Part shown: one piece after another, positions 49,811 to 59,865 of the stretch
How the letters are laid out: every line of letters starts with the position of its first letter
How positions within the stretch are numbered: position 1 is the first letter of the stretch
NCBI RefSeq assembly: GCF_000454545.1
Contig: NZ_CM002139.1
Span: 4,781,759 to 4,845,758, forward strand
DNA: 64,000 bases
Direction: 5' to 3'
DNA from: Xanthomonas cassavae CFBP 4642
Lineage (GTDB): Bacteria; Pseudomonadota; Gammaproteobacteria; Xanthomonadales; Xanthomonadaceae
Program-made: the position numbers and the translations under genes
The notes under the pieces: model-generated
What the model was told of the DNA's origin: nothing
Database searches by the model: none
Seen by the model: only the letters and a program-made list of their open reading frames with translations

Positions 49811-50496
49811 GGATGCGGCTTCTTGGGCTCGGCGCGGCGGAACTTGTCCTGCAGCGCGCGCACCCGATCGTCCGCCGGCGCCACCGTCGGGGCAGCGCCC
49901 GTGGTCTGCAGGGTGACGCGGCGTTGCACCGCCTCGCGTGCAACCTGCAGCGGCTCGGTGGCCGCTGCGCCCTTGATGCGCGGATGCCAGACGCGCAGCG
50001 TGTACGCACCCGCCGGTGCATCAAGTTGCACGCGGCCATCGCTACCGGTCTTGCCGAAATACGGAGTATCCAGCACCACGATGTAGCCCAGCATCCAGTC
50101 GTGGATGTTGCAGCCCACCGTTACCAGGCCCGCTTGATCGAACCGTACCGGCGCCGCTGTGGTGCCCTGGAACAACGGCAATTCGAAGCGCTTGGCGGGA
50201 GAGAACGAATAGACCTGATGGCGGATCTGGTCGTTGTTCGGAAACCGCACCGCGGTCCCGACAGATATCGCCAGCACCGCAGGAACGAACTGCGAATTGA
50301 CCTGATCCATCTCAACGGTCTTCCCGACCGCGGCAGCAGCAGGACGCGGCACCTCCAGGCTGACCACCGCATCGACCAGGACGCCATTGGCATCGGTGAC
50401 GGTCACGCTCACCGGCGTTGCCGCCCCAGGCGCCATCGCGCCACAGAGTGCAAGCGCCGATACCGCACTTGCTTGTTTGATCCACCGCATCCGCAT
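49807..50496 (-). CDS. Exported cupredoxin-like protein (methylamine-utilisation-like)
   Basis: Protein of 229 aa. A signal peptide (about residues 1-26) is followed by a beta-sandwich with a possible type 1 copper set: His93 (IRHQVYSF), Cys129, His132 and Met135 (GCNIHDWML). A second small domain (GRVQLDAPAGAYTLRVWHPR) resembles carboxypeptidase-regulatory folds. Similar proteins are labelled methylamine utilisation proteins, but no methylamine genes are here. First gene of the cluster with GGDEF/EAL, DUF3034 and globin; its stop overlaps the next start (ATGA). Copper binding is inferred from motif only. Confidence 0.82.
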   Translation of the reverse strand: MRMRWIKQASAVSALALCGAMAPGAATPVSVTVTDANGVLVDAVVSLEVPRPAAAAVGKTVEMDQVNSQFVPAVLAISVGTAVRFPNNDQIRHQVYSFSPAKRFELPLFQGTTAAPVRFDQAGLVTVGCNIHDWMLGYIVVLDTPYFGKTGSDGRVQLDAPAGAYTLRVWHPRIKGAAATEPLQVAREAVQRRVTLQTTGAAPTVAPADDRVRALQDKFRRAEPKKPHP

Positions 50497-50729
50497 GCGC
50501 CAATACCTCGTGCAATCGGCAGCGGGCGCCAGGCGAGTCCGACGTCGCGCTAGCGATCAGACTGATTTATCGGCGCGAGTGATCGCAAGCTTTAACCAGA
50601 CACGAGCAGAATTTTATGAACGGAAGTGTGGCCGGTGTCATGGCTGTGTTGCGGGCGCGGCAATGCAGCGCAGCGCCCTCCACTGCTGGCAGCAAGACCG
50701 TAAACGCCACGGCGCCGCTGCTGCGGTGA

Positions 50730-51668
50730 TTACTTCAGCTTGATCTCGCGCAGGCGCTCTTCCAGGAATCCATGCGCGGTGATCGGCTCGGGATAGCGGC
50801 TGGGATTGCCGGCGCTGATGCACGAGGGCAGCACGTCGATCACGAAATCTGGATTCGGGTGCAGGAAGAACGGCACCGAATAGCGCGGCTTGCGCGCGGC
50901 TTCGCCCGGGGGATTGACCACGCGGTGGATCGTCGACGGATACACGTGATTGGTGAGCCGCTGCAGCATGTCGCCGATATTGACCACGATGGTGTCGGCG
51001 TCTGCGGTGAACGGCACCCACTCGCCATCGTTGGAGCGCACTTCCAGCCCGGCGGCACTGGCACCGACCAACAGAGTGATGAAGTTGATGTCGCCGTGCG
51101 CGCCGGCACGCACGTTGGGGATGTCGTCACTGGTGATCGGCGGGTAATGGATCGGGCGCAGGATCGAATTGCCGTTGTTGGTCTTGTCGACGAAATAGTC
51201 CTGCGGCAGGCCGATGTGCAGGGCCAGCGCCGAGAGCACCCGCGAGCCGAGCTGATCCAGCTGCTTGTACAGCCGGTAGCCGCGTTCGCGGAAGCCGGGC
51301 ACTTCTTCCGGCCACAGATTCGGCGGCATCACCTCGCGATACGGCGAATCGTCGGGAATCTCGCGGCCGATATGCCAGAACTCCTTCAGATCGAAATGCC
51401 TGGAGTCCTTGGCGGTTTCCACGCCGAAGGCGGTGTAGCCACGCGCACCGCCGCTACCGGCGAGGTGATAGCGGCGCTTCACCTCTTCGGTCAGGGCGAA
51501 GAACGCCTTGAACACCTCGTAGGCGGCATCGATATCGGCCTGTGCAATGCCGTGATTGCGGATGCCGGCAAAACCCCACTGCCGGTAGGCCGCACCGAGC
51601 TCGGCGACGAAGGCGTCGCGGTCGCTGTCGAAACGGGTGATGTCCAGGGTCGGGATGCGGGCGCTCAT
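50730..51668 (-). CDS. 2-oxoglutarate/Fe(II)-dependent oxygenase, isopenicillin N synthase-like
   Basis: Protein of 312 aa with the N-terminal DIOX_N-type region (IPTLDITRF, WGFAGIRNHGI) and a C-terminal 2OG-Fe(II) domain. The iron ligands are His/Asp in GAHGDINFITLL and His in STIHRVVNP; RYSVPFF supplies the 2OG-binding Arg and Ser. Substrate unknown; bacterial members act on amino-acid-derived or other small molecules. It stands alone after the glmM cluster, with a 233-base gap to the cupredoxin gene that shows nothing clear. Confidence 0.88.
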   Translation of the reverse strand: MSARIPTLDITRFDSDRDAFVAELGAAYRQWGFAGIRNHGIAQADIDAAYEVFKAFFALTEEVKRRYHLAGSGGARGYTAFGVETAKDSRHFDLKEFWHIGREIPDDSPYREVMPPNLWPEEVPGFRERGYRLYKQLDQLGSRVLSALALHIGLPQDYFVDKTNNGNSILRPIHYPPITSDDIPNVRAGAHGDINFITLLVGASAAGLEVRSNDGEWVPFTADADTIVVNIGDMLQRLTNHVYPSTIHRVVNPPGEAARKPRYSVPFFLHPNPDFVIDVLPSCISAGNPSRYPEPITAHGFLEERLREIKLK

Positions 51669-51711
51669 ACGGGTATCTGCAGTGGAAGTCGGGAAAGGAG
51701 ACGCCTGCCGC

Positions 51712-51801
51712 TCAGGACAACAGGCGATATAACAGGTAGAACGTCACGGCCTTGGCGAAGACTACGCACACGCCAATGATCAGCGACTCACGCCGCGTCA
51801 C
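51712..51801 (-). CDS. Possible 29-residue membrane protein overlapping the glmM end
   Basis: GTG at 51801 opens a frame reading a charged start (VTRRES), then a hydrophobic helix ([19 protein letters not shown]) and stop at 51712. GGAG lies six bases upstream of the GTG, and the start sits within the last codons of glmM, as in a coupled gene. Single-span small proteins of this size are often missed. No homologue is recognised; it could be chance. Confidence 0.35.
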   Translation of the reverse strand: MTRRESLIIGVCVVFAKAVTFYLLYRLLS

Positions 51802-53137
51802 GCACCGCTCCGGAGAGACGGTCGAGCGTGGCCTGCATCAGGCCGGCATCGTCGGCTTCCACGGTCACGCGCACCACCGGCTCGGTGCCCGAGGGACGCA
51901 GGAAGGCGCGTCCGCGCCCCTGCACCGCCACCTGCGCCTGCTGCAACGCCTGCTGCACACCGGGCGCCTCTACGATCGCCTTGGCGGCGCCGCCATCCAG
52001 ACGCACGTTCACGGTCTTCTGCGGCACCTTGGCCAGATCGCGCAGCGCTTCGCGCAGGCTATGCCCGTCGCGGCCCAGGGCTTCGAGCACCTGCAGCGCG
52101 CTGACGATGCCATCGCCGGTGCTGGCACGGTCCAGGCACAGCAGGTGGCCGGAGGTTTCCCCGCCCAGCGTGCCGCCGCCTTCGACCAATGCCTGGTGCA
52201 CGTAACGGTCGCCGACCTTCGCGCGCTGGAACGGGATCTGCAGCCTGGCCAGCGCCGGTTCCAGCCCGTAGTTGGTCATCAACGTGCCGACCACCGTGCC
52301 GGTGAGCCGGCCACTGGCCTGCCACGACCGTGCCAGCACGTACAGCAGGTCGTCGCCGTCGACCGGGTTGCCCTGGTCGTCGGCCATCAGCACACGGTCG
52401 CCGTCGCCGTCGAAGGCGATGCCCAGATGCGCCCCGCTCTGCCGCACCTTGGCGGCGAGATTGTCGATATGCGTCGACCCCACACCGTCGTTGATATTGA
52501 GCCCATCCGGTGCGGCGCCGATCACCACCACCTCGGCGCCCAGCTCGCGGAACAGCATCGGCGCAATGTGATAGGTGGCGCCATGCGCGCAGTCCAGCAC
52601 CATCTTCAGTCCCTGCAGGGTGAAGCCGCGCGCCACGCTGGCCTTGCAGAACTCGATATAGCGGCCGATCGCGTCGCGGGTACGGATGGCCTTGCCCAGG
52701 CGCTCGGATTCCACGGTGTGGAACGGCTCGTCCAGGGCGGCTTCGATCGCCGCTTCGGTGGCGTCGTCGAGCTTCTCGCCCTCGGCGGAAAAGAACTTGA
52801 TGCCGTTGTCGTAGTGCGGGTTGTGCGAAGCACTGATCACCACCCCGGCATCGGCGCGCAGAGTGGTGGTCAAGAACGCGATCGCCGGTGTCGGCATCGG
52901 CCCGATCATCTGCACGTCGGCGCCGGCCGCGACCAGGCCGGCTTCCAACGCCGCTTCGAACATATAGCCGGAAATGCGCGTGTCCTTGCCGATCAACACC
53001 AGCGGACGCTTGCTGCGGCCCTGGGTGAGCACACGACCCAGCGCATTGCCCAGGCGCAGCACAAAGTCGGCCGAGATCACGCCCTGCCCGACCCGCCCGC
53101 GGATGCCGTCGGTACCGAAATATTTGCGTGCGCTCAT
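51788..53137 (-). CDS. glmM: Phosphoglucosamine mutase
   Basis: Enzyme of 449 aa that converts glucosamine 6-phosphate to glucosamine 1-phosphate for UDP-GlcNAc. Motifs: [12 protein letters not shown], catalytic phosphoserine loop [17 protein letters not shown], metal loop [10 protein letters not shown], sugar loop GGETSGHLL and C-terminal [11 protein letters not shown]. Start at 53137 overlaps the accD stop (ATGA). Confidence 0.97.
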   Translation of the reverse strand: MSARKYFGTDGIRGRVGQGVISADFVLRLGNALGRVLTQGRSKRPLVLIGKDTRISGYMFEAALEAGLVAAGADVQMIGPMPTPAIAFLTTTLRADAGVVISASHNPHYDNGIKFFSAEGEKLDDATEAAIEAALDEPFHTVESERLGKAIRTRDAIGRYIEFCKASVARGFTLQGLKMVLDCAHGATYHIAPMLFRELGAEVVVIGAAPDGLNINDGVGSTHIDNLAAKVRQSGAHLGIAFDGDGDRVLMADDQGNPVDGDDLLYVLARSWQASGRLTGTVVGTLMTNYGLEPALARLQIPFQRAKVGDRYVHQALVEGGGTLGGETSGHLLCLDRASTGDGIVSALQVLEALGRDGHSLREALRDLAKVPQKTVNVRLDGGAAKAIVEAPGVQQALQQAQVAVQGRGRAFLRPSGTEPVVRVTVEADDAGLMQATLDRLSGAVRDAA

Positions 53138-54021
53138 GCGGCGTCGACGTCGTGCGGCTGCGCCTGCCGCATCATCATGGCAGTGAGCTCGGCGATGCGG
53201 TCGCGCATCTGGCGACGGTCGCAGATCTGGTCGATGGCGCCGTGGTCGAGCAGGAATTCCGAGCGCTGAAAGCCTTCCGGCAACGTTTCGCGCACGGTCT
53301 GCTCGATCACGCGCGGGCCGGCGAAGCCGATCAGTGCATGCGGCTCGGCGATGTTGATGTCGCCCAGCATGGCAAACGATGCCGACACGCCACCGGTGGT
53401 GGGATGGGTCAGCACCGAGATATACGGCAGGCCGGCGTCGCGCAGGCGCCCGAGCGCTGCGGAGGTCTTGGCCATCTGCATCAGCGAGAACAGGCCTTCC
53501 TGCATGCGCGCGCCGCCACTGGCGGAAAAGCACACGAACGGGCAGCCCACTTCCAGCGCCACTTCGGCCGCACGCGCAAAGCGCTCGCCGACCACCGAAC
53601 CCATCGAGCCACCCATGAAGGCGAAGTCGAAGGCGGCGGCAACCAGCGGATTGCCCTTGAGCGTGCCGCGCATGGCGATCAGCGCGTCGTACTCGCCGCT
53701 GGCCTTCTGGCTGGCCTTGATGCGTTCGCCGTAACGCTTCTGGTCCTTGAACTTGAGCACGTCGACCGGGCCCAGCTGGGCGGCGATCTCGGTGGTCGCG
53801 GTCTCCGGGTCGAACAGCGAGTTCAGCCGCGCGCGGGCGCGAATGGCCATGTGGTGGTCACACTTCGGACACACCTCCAGGTTCTCTTCGAGCTCCGGGC
53901 CGTACAGCGCGCTGCCGCAGTTGCTGCACTTTTCCCACAGACCCTCGGGAACGCTGCGCTTCTTGGCCGGGGTGTTCTCGGTGCGGATGCCGGAGGGCAT
54001 CAATTTGCTGAGCCAACTCAT
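53134..54021 (-). CDS. accD: Acetyl-CoA carboxylase carboxyltransferase subunit beta
   Basis: Protein of 295 aa. An N-terminal zinc ribbon ([11 protein letters not shown] and EVCPKCDHH) precedes the crotonase-like carboxyltransferase domain ([43 protein letters not shown]). With AccA it transfers carboxyl to acetyl-CoA for fatty acid synthesis. Start set at 54021 ([11 protein letters not shown]). It follows trpA on the same strand after a 434-base spacer, unlike the close trpF-accD pairing in some relatives. Confidence 0.97.
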   Translation of the reverse strand: MSWLSKLMPSGIRTENTPAKKRSVPEGLWEKCSNCGSALYGPELEENLEVCPKCDHHMAIRARARLNSLFDPETATTEIAAQLGPVDVLKFKDQKRYGERIKASQKASGEYDALIAMRGTLKGNPLVAAAFDFAFMGGSMGSVVGERFARAAEVALEVGCPFVCFSASGGARMQEGLFSLMQMAKTSAALGRLRDAGLPYISVLTHPTTGGVSASFAMLGDINIAEPHALIGFAGPRVIEQTVRETLPEGFQRSEFLLDHGAIDQICDRRQMRDRIAELTAMMMRQAQPHDVDAA

Positions 54022-54455
54022 GCGTGTATGACAATCCATGCAGGGCGGCCTTGCAGGCCGCAGAGGAGCGACAGTCTAACGCGCCGCAGGAATGCCAAGG
54101 TAGCGGACGTCATGAACGCAAGATCTGGCGCGTGTTAACCCCTGATGGGCCTTGGGGTGGCCTGACGTTCCGGAATGCTGGCAGCTGGTTGATTGCAGGT
54201 TGCTTCGGCGCGTTGTAGCTGCGGCGCTTTCGCTTGAGTGCCCATGGCTTCACCCGCCCCCTCATCCGCCCCCGACGGGAGAAGGCGACGAAAGCCCCTC
54301 TCCCCCCGGGGCGAGAAGGCACGGGTTGCGCGCCACTGGCGCGCGTGCCTTGGAGCGCCCGCGCTGCAAGCGCAGGCCGGGGCGCGGAGCGGGGGTTGGG
54401 GTGAGGGTACGGGCGAAGCCGCAGGCATCCACGCGGGAGCGGCTTTGGCCTGGCT
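54022..54455. repeat. Intergenic region with palindromic repeat, copy 2
   Basis: 434 bases between accD and trpA without a supported gene. From about 54250 to 54420 it holds a second copy of the element at 18988-19115: CACCCGCCCCCTCATCCG, GGGAGAAGG, CCCCTCTCC and GGGTTGGGGTGAGGGTACGGG. Inside is the palindrome GCGCGCCACTGGCGCGC. Open frames across it are repeat-derived. Confidence 0.6.
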
Positions 54456-55262
54456 TCAGGGTCGATCCAGCGCCTGCCGAAGCGGGGCCAGGAAGGCTTC
54501 GGCGCGTTCGCGGGCGCTGCGGACGTCGCCCGCTTCGGCCAGGGCCGCCACCAGGGCGCTGCCGACCACCACGCCATCGGCATCGACGGCCATCGCGGCC
54601 GCGCTGGCGGCGTCCTTGATGCCGAAGCCGGCCACCACCGGCGCGCCGGCGCGGTGGCGCAACTGGCGCAGGCGGTCGCTGGCGGCCTGGGTATCGAGCC
54701 GGTCCGAGGCACCGGTGACGCCAGCAAAGCTCACGTAGTACAGGTAACCCTGCGCGGTACTGCACAGCATGTCCAGGCGCTGCTCGCTGGTGGTCGGCGA
54801 GGCCAGCGCGATCAGTGCCAGCCCGACGTCGCTGAAGATGTCCCGGGTTTCGTCCGCCTCTTCCGGCGGCAGGTCCACCAGCAGCAGGCCATCCACGCCC
54901 GCGGCCACGGCAGCCTCGGCGAAGCGCCGGGTGCCGTGGATCTCGATCGGATTGAGGTAGCCCATCAGCACCACCGGGGTGACGGCATCTTCGCGGCGAA
55001 ACTCGTGCACCGCTTCCAGCACGTAGGCCAGGCCGGCACCACGGCCCAGCGCGCGCTCGGAGCTGCGCTGGATGGTGGGGCCGTCGGCCATCGGGTCGGA
55101 GAACGGCACCCCCAGCTCGATGACGTCGGCACCGGCACGCACCAGCGCGTGCATGACCGGTACGGTGGCTTCCAGCGACGGGTCGCCGGCGGTGATGAAG
55201 GGGATGAGTGCCTTGCGGCCATCAGCGCGCAGGCGCTGGAAGGTTTCGTCGATACGACGCAT
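54456..55262 (-). CDS. trpA: Tryptophan synthase alpha subunit
   Basis: TIM barrel of 268 aa that cleaves indole-3-glycerol phosphate. Motifs: ALIPFITAGDPS (catalytic Glu region ELGVPFSDPMADGP), DGLLLVDLPPEE with the second catalytic acid, YYVSFAGVTGA and VAGFGIKDA. Start at 55262 (MRRIDETFQRL). It follows trpB after a spacer with a damaged small ORF. Confidence 0.97.
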   Translation of the reverse strand: MRRIDETFQRLRADGRKALIPFITAGDPSLEATVPVMHALVRAGADVIELGVPFSDPMADGPTIQRSSERALGRGAGLAYVLEAVHEFRREDAVTPVVLMGYLNPIEIHGTRRFAEAAVAAGVDGLLLVDLPPEEADETRDIFSDVGLALIALASPTTSEQRLDMLCSTAQGYLYYVSFAGVTGASDRLDTQAASDRLRQLRHRAGAPVVAGFGIKDAASAAAMAVDADGVVVGSALVAALAEAGDVRSARERAEAFLAPLRQALDRP

Positions 55263-55302
55263 TGAAAGACCTTGCAAAAAAGTTAGAGGCGGTGCGATTG
55301 CT

Positions 55303-55473
55303 TCAATGGATATCCTGGTGCATGGCAGGCAGCAGTTCGGTCAATGCCTGGGCGTCGACCTCGAGGTCAAAACCGTCCAGGCAGCAGCCGCAGCCACTGT
55401 TTTCCGAGCAGGTGCGGATCTGCGGCGCCCGGCTGGTCGACCAGCGCGGTCACCGTGACGCGCCGCAGTGGCA

Positions 55474-55474
<1 letters not shown>
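55303..55474 (-). pseudogene. Possible frameshifted small Cys-rich ORF between trpB and trpA
   Basis: An ATG overlaps the trpB stop (TGATG at 55474) and opens a frame beginning MPLRRVTVTALVDQPGAAD that ends after 35 codons. A second frame, one base off and without any start codon, then reads protein-like sequence TCSENSGCGCCLDGFDLEV to a stop at 55303. Joined by a one-base shift near 55405-55425 they would give a protein of about 57 aa with a CGCC motif. This suggests a gene broken by an indel or read by frameshifting, or a sequencing error. No family is recognised. Confidence 0.4.
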
Positions 55475-56691
<1,217 letters not shown>

Positions 56692-56798
56692 GGGAATCCT
56701 CTGCAGCAGTGCGGTCATACGCGAAGCGGCAACTCTACCGCAGGCCGGCAGCGCGATACATCGATAAGATTGCCGCAACCTGTGATCTGGACTCACAC

Positions 56799-57710
56799 AT
56801 GACGGTATCGCTCCCGCCGCTAGCCGCCTTGCGCGCCTTCGAGGCCGCCGCCCGCCTGCAGAGCGTCAGCCGGGCCGCACAGGAGTTGCACGTGACCCAT
56901 GGCGCCATCAGCCGCCATGTGCGTTCGCTGGAACAGGCGCTGGGCACGGCCTTGTTCGCCCGCCAGGGCCGCGGCCTGGTCCTCACCGCCGCCGGGACAC
57001 GGCTGCGCGACGCCACCGGGGACGGATTTGCCCTGATCGGCGATGCCTGGGCGGCGCTGCGTCACCCGGCCAGCGAGGCGCCACTGGTGTTGGGGTGCTC
57101 GGGCAGCCTGCTGGCGCGCTGGGTCATTCCCCGCCTGGGCCGGCTGCAACGCGACCTGCCCGACCTGCGCCTGCACCTGTCGGCCAACGAGCAACCGCCT
57201 GGCCCTGACCTGGACGGGCTGGACGCGGCCCTGCTGCTGGAGTCGCCACCATGGCCGGGCGAGTGGCAGGTGCACGAGCTCGGCGTGGAATGGATCGGCC
57301 CGGTACTGAGCCCGCAACTGGCAGCGACCTTGCAGCTCGATCGCCACAGCCTTAAGGCTCTGCGCGACCACCCGGTCCTGCACACCCGCTCGCGCCCGCA
57401 AGCATGGCCGGAATGGGCCCAGGCACACGACATGGCGTCGGACACCTTGCGCCTGGGCATCGAATTCGAACATCTGGTCTATCTGCTGGAGGCCGCCGCC
57501 GCCGGTCTGGGCGTGGCGATCGCCCCGCACCCCCTGGTGGCCGCGGACCTGGCGGCCGGACGCCTGCTGGCGCCGTGGGGATTCACCCCGACCCACGGAC
57601 GTTGGGTGCTCTGTGCCGCAAGACGCAACCCGGACCCGCGTATCGCGCGACTGGCCAACTGGCTACGCAGTGCACTTGCCGAGGATCAGCACGCGTCACT
57701 GATCGCCTGA
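56799..57710 (+). CDS. LysR-family regulator divergent to trpB (TrpI-like position)
   Basis: Protein of 303 aa. The N-terminal winged HTH ([41 protein letters not shown]) is typical of LysR, near GcvA/AmpR/TrpI types; the C-terminal LysR substrate domain spans about residues 92-295. Divergent placement to trpB resembles trpI-trpBA in Pseudomonas, where TrpI with indoleglycerol phosphate activates trpBA. A TrpI role is inferred from position only. Confidence 0.85.
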   Translation: MTVSLPPLAALRAFEAAARLQSVSRAAQELHVTHGAISRHVRSLEQALGTALFARQGRGLVLTAAGTRLRDATGDGFALIGDAWAALRHPASEAPLVLGCSGSLLARWVIPRLGRLQRDLPDLRLHLSANEQPPGPDLDGLDAALLLESPPWPGEWQVHELGVEWIGPVLSPQLAATLQLDRHSLKALRDHPVLHTRSRPQAWPEWAQAHDMASDTLRLGIEFEHLVYLLEAAAAGLGVAIAPHPLVAADLAAGRLLAPWGFTPTHGRWVLCAARRNPDPRIARLANWLRSALAEDQHASLIA

Positions 57711-57827
57711 GCGCCATCCTGCGGCCATCCTGATGCTGGAGGCCAGCTCAGCGCCGCTGCGCACATCAAAGTCTCAAGCCTTCTGATCACCCACCAGAAA
57801 GATGCGCCAACGGCGCCCACCGCTTTT

Positions 57828-57846
57828 CGATTCCCGATTCCCGACT
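57828..57846. repeat. Short heptamer repeat at the trpF stop
   Basis: CGATTCCCGATTCCCGAC gives two and a half copies of a 7-base unit that ends at the trpF stop codon. The unit resembles the GGGACCC-type heptamer of the infB-rbfA repeat. Common in Xanthomonas intergenic DNA in the reviewer's experience; function unknown. Confidence 0.55.
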
Positions 57847-58514
57847 CACCCCAACTCGTGGCAGTCGGCGCGGCGCACTTCTTCGACGAACTTGCGCATC
57901 ATGTGGCCGTCCTTGATCCCGGGCGCCAGTTCCACGCCGCTGGACACATCCACGCCCCATGGCAAGGTGGCGACGATGGCATCGAAGACGTTGTCGGCAT
58001 TGATGCCGCCGGCGAGCAGGAACGGACGGTGCAAGCCGGTGGGCAGGCGCGACCAGTCGAAGGTCTTGCCGGTGCCGCCGCCGGCCCCCGGCGCATGGCT
58101 GTCGAACAGGAAACCGGCGGTATTCGGATAGGCCAGCTGCAAGGTGCGTGCGTTGGCGTCTTCGCCATTGACGCCGGCGCTCCCCATCGGTACCGCCTTG
58201 AGATACGGCAGGTTGAAGCTGCGGCAGAACGCGTCGTCTTCCTCGCCGTGGAATTGCAGCAAGGTCGGGCGCACGGTGCGCACCACTTCGCGTACTTCTT
58301 CCTTGGAGTTGTTGCGGAACAAGGCCACCACATCGACCATCGGCGCGGTGGCCTGGCGCATCGCACGCGCTTCGGCCGGTGCCACGCGGCGCGGGCTGCC
58401 ATGCGCAAAGATGAAACCTACCGCGTCCACACCCAGCTCCCCGGCCAGCCGGATATCGCCGGCGCGGGTCATGCCGCAGAACTTGATACGGGTGCGGTAC
58501 AGCGATCGATTCAT
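57846..58514 (-). CDS. trpF: Phosphoribosylanthranilate isomerase
   Basis: Enzyme of 222 aa in tryptophan synthesis. Motifs: [13 protein letters not shown] with the catalytic Cys, [40 protein letters not shown] with the catalytic Asp, [10 protein letters not shown] and [14 protein letters not shown]. The start overlaps the truA stop (ATGA). Confidence 0.97.
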   Translation of the reverse strand: MNRSLYRTRIKFCGMTRAGDIRLAGELGVDAVGFIFAHGSPRRVAPAEARAMRQATAPMVDVVALFRNNSKEEVREVVRTVRPTLLQFHGEEDDAFCRSFNLPYLKAVPMGSAGVNGEDANARTLQLAYPNTAGFLFDSHAPGAGGGTGKTFDWSRLPTGLHRPFLLAGGINADNVFDAIVATLPWGVDVSSGVELAPGIKDGHMMRKFVEEVRRADCHELG

Positions 58515-59284
58515 TGGGTCACCTCGGCAGGCAGATGCCACTCTGCAGGATACAGAGGCCCGATAAACACCAGGCCTTGTGGCGGCGCTGTCGGGCCGGC
58601 AACCGTGCGGTCGCGTCCGGCCAGCAACGTCGCGATCCAGTCGGCCGGTTGCTCACCGGACCCGACCAACATCAGCGAGCCAACAATATTCCGCACCATG
58701 TGATGAAGGAATGCATTGGCCTGGACCTCCACTTCCACCACCTCGCCATCGCGCCGCACGCTGATCGCCTGCAGATTGCGACGTGCGTGCAGCGCCTGGC
58801 ATTGCACGCTGCGAAACGCACTGAAGTCGTTCTCGCCCAGCAACGCCTGCGCGGCGACATGCATGGCGTCGGCGTCGAGCGGGCGGCGCTCCCAACTCAG
58901 GGTATGCCGATGCAGGGCCGGACGGATCTGACGATTCAACAGGCGGTAGCGGTAGCGCCGCGCGCGCGCGCAAAACCGCGCATGAAAATCGTCGGCGGCC
59001 GGCACGCACCAGCGCACCGCAACCGACGCGGGAAGCCGCGCGGTGGTACCCAGCATCCAGCCACGCGGCTCACGCCGCGCATCGCTGTCGAAATGCACCA
59101 CCTGGCATTGCCCATGGACGCCGGCATCGGTGCGGCCGGCACACACGACCTGGATCGGCGCATCGGCTACCGACGACAAGGCTGCCTGCAGGCTGGCCTG
59201 CACGCTGGGCCCGCCGTGCTCGCCCAGCTGCTGCCAGCCCTGGAATTGGCTGCCGTCATACTCCACGCCCAGCGCGTAACGCAT
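58511..59284 (-). CDS. truA: tRNA pseudouridine(38-40) synthase TruA
   Basis: Protein of 257 aa that modifies the anticodon stem of tRNAs. The catalytic Asp is in [10 protein letters not shown]; further marks are [18 protein letters not shown] and [15 protein letters not shown]. It is coupled to trpF by a 4-base overlap; the fimV-truA-trpF order is common in gammaproteobacteria, here with a VOC gene added. Confidence 0.97.
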   Translation of the reverse strand: MRYALGVEYDGSQFQGWQQLGEHGGPSVQASLQAALSSVADAPIQVVCAGRTDAGVHGQCQVVHFDSDARREPRGWMLGTTARLPASVAVRWCVPAADDFHARFCARARRYRYRLLNRQIRPALHRHTLSWERRPLDADAMHVAAQALLGENDFSAFRSVQCQALHARRNLQAISVRRDGEVVEVEVQANAFLHHMVRNIVGSLMLVGSGEQPADWIATLLAGRDRTVAGPTAPPQGLVFIGPLYPAEWHLPAEVTQ

Positions 59285-59481
59285 CGGTACCTACCTGTGT
59301 GTTCAATCGGTCAACCTGCCGAACGCGCGGCAAACGCAAGCTGACCGGAGTCAGTTCGCAGCAACTCGGGGTCGTAGCAACATCGCTAGAACGCCAGATG
59401 GCGGGCATCAACATCCAGCCCACACCTCGGTCGCCGCGCATGCCTGGCGACTCCACCGGCACAGCACCGCAGTGACCTGCC

Positions 59482-59865
59482 CTACGCGACGGATCGCTCC
59501 GACCACACCGCCAGCATGGAACCGCCCGGCTCGCGGAAATGAAACCGGCTGCCACCAGGGAAACCGAATACCGGCTTGACGATCTCGCCGCCGGCCGCGC
59601 GCACGCGCTCGAGCATCGGTGCCAGATCGTCGGCATACAGCACCACCAGTGGGCCGCCCTCGCCCGGGGCCGCGATCGCCGTGCGGTAGAAGCCCCCGTC
59701 CATGCGACCATCGTTGAAGGCCAGATAATCCGGGCCGTAGGCCTGGAACTGCCAGCCGAACACGGCCTCGAAAAAGGCACGGCTGGCATCCGGATCGGTT
59801 GAGCCGAACTCCACGTAGTCGATACGGCGCTCGCGCACCGCCATGCTGTCCATGGCCGGGCTCAT
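59482..59865 (-). CDS. VOC-family (glyoxalase/bleomycin-resistance-like) protein
   Basis: Protein of 127 aa with one VOC fold: RIDYVEFGSTDPDASRAFFEAVFGWQF at the start and FRDPGG-like HFREPGGSMLAVWSE at the end. The metal-site residues are only partly of the enzyme type, so activity is unknown. The ATG overlaps the FimV stop (ATGA), so it is translated with FimV. Confidence 0.82.
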   Translation of the reverse strand: MSPAMDSMAVRERRIDYVEFGSTDPDASRAFFEAVFGWQFQAYGPDYLAFNDGRMDGGFYRTAIAAPGEGGPLVVLYADDLAPMLERVRAAGGEIVKPVFGFPGGSRFHFREPGGSMLAVWSERSVA

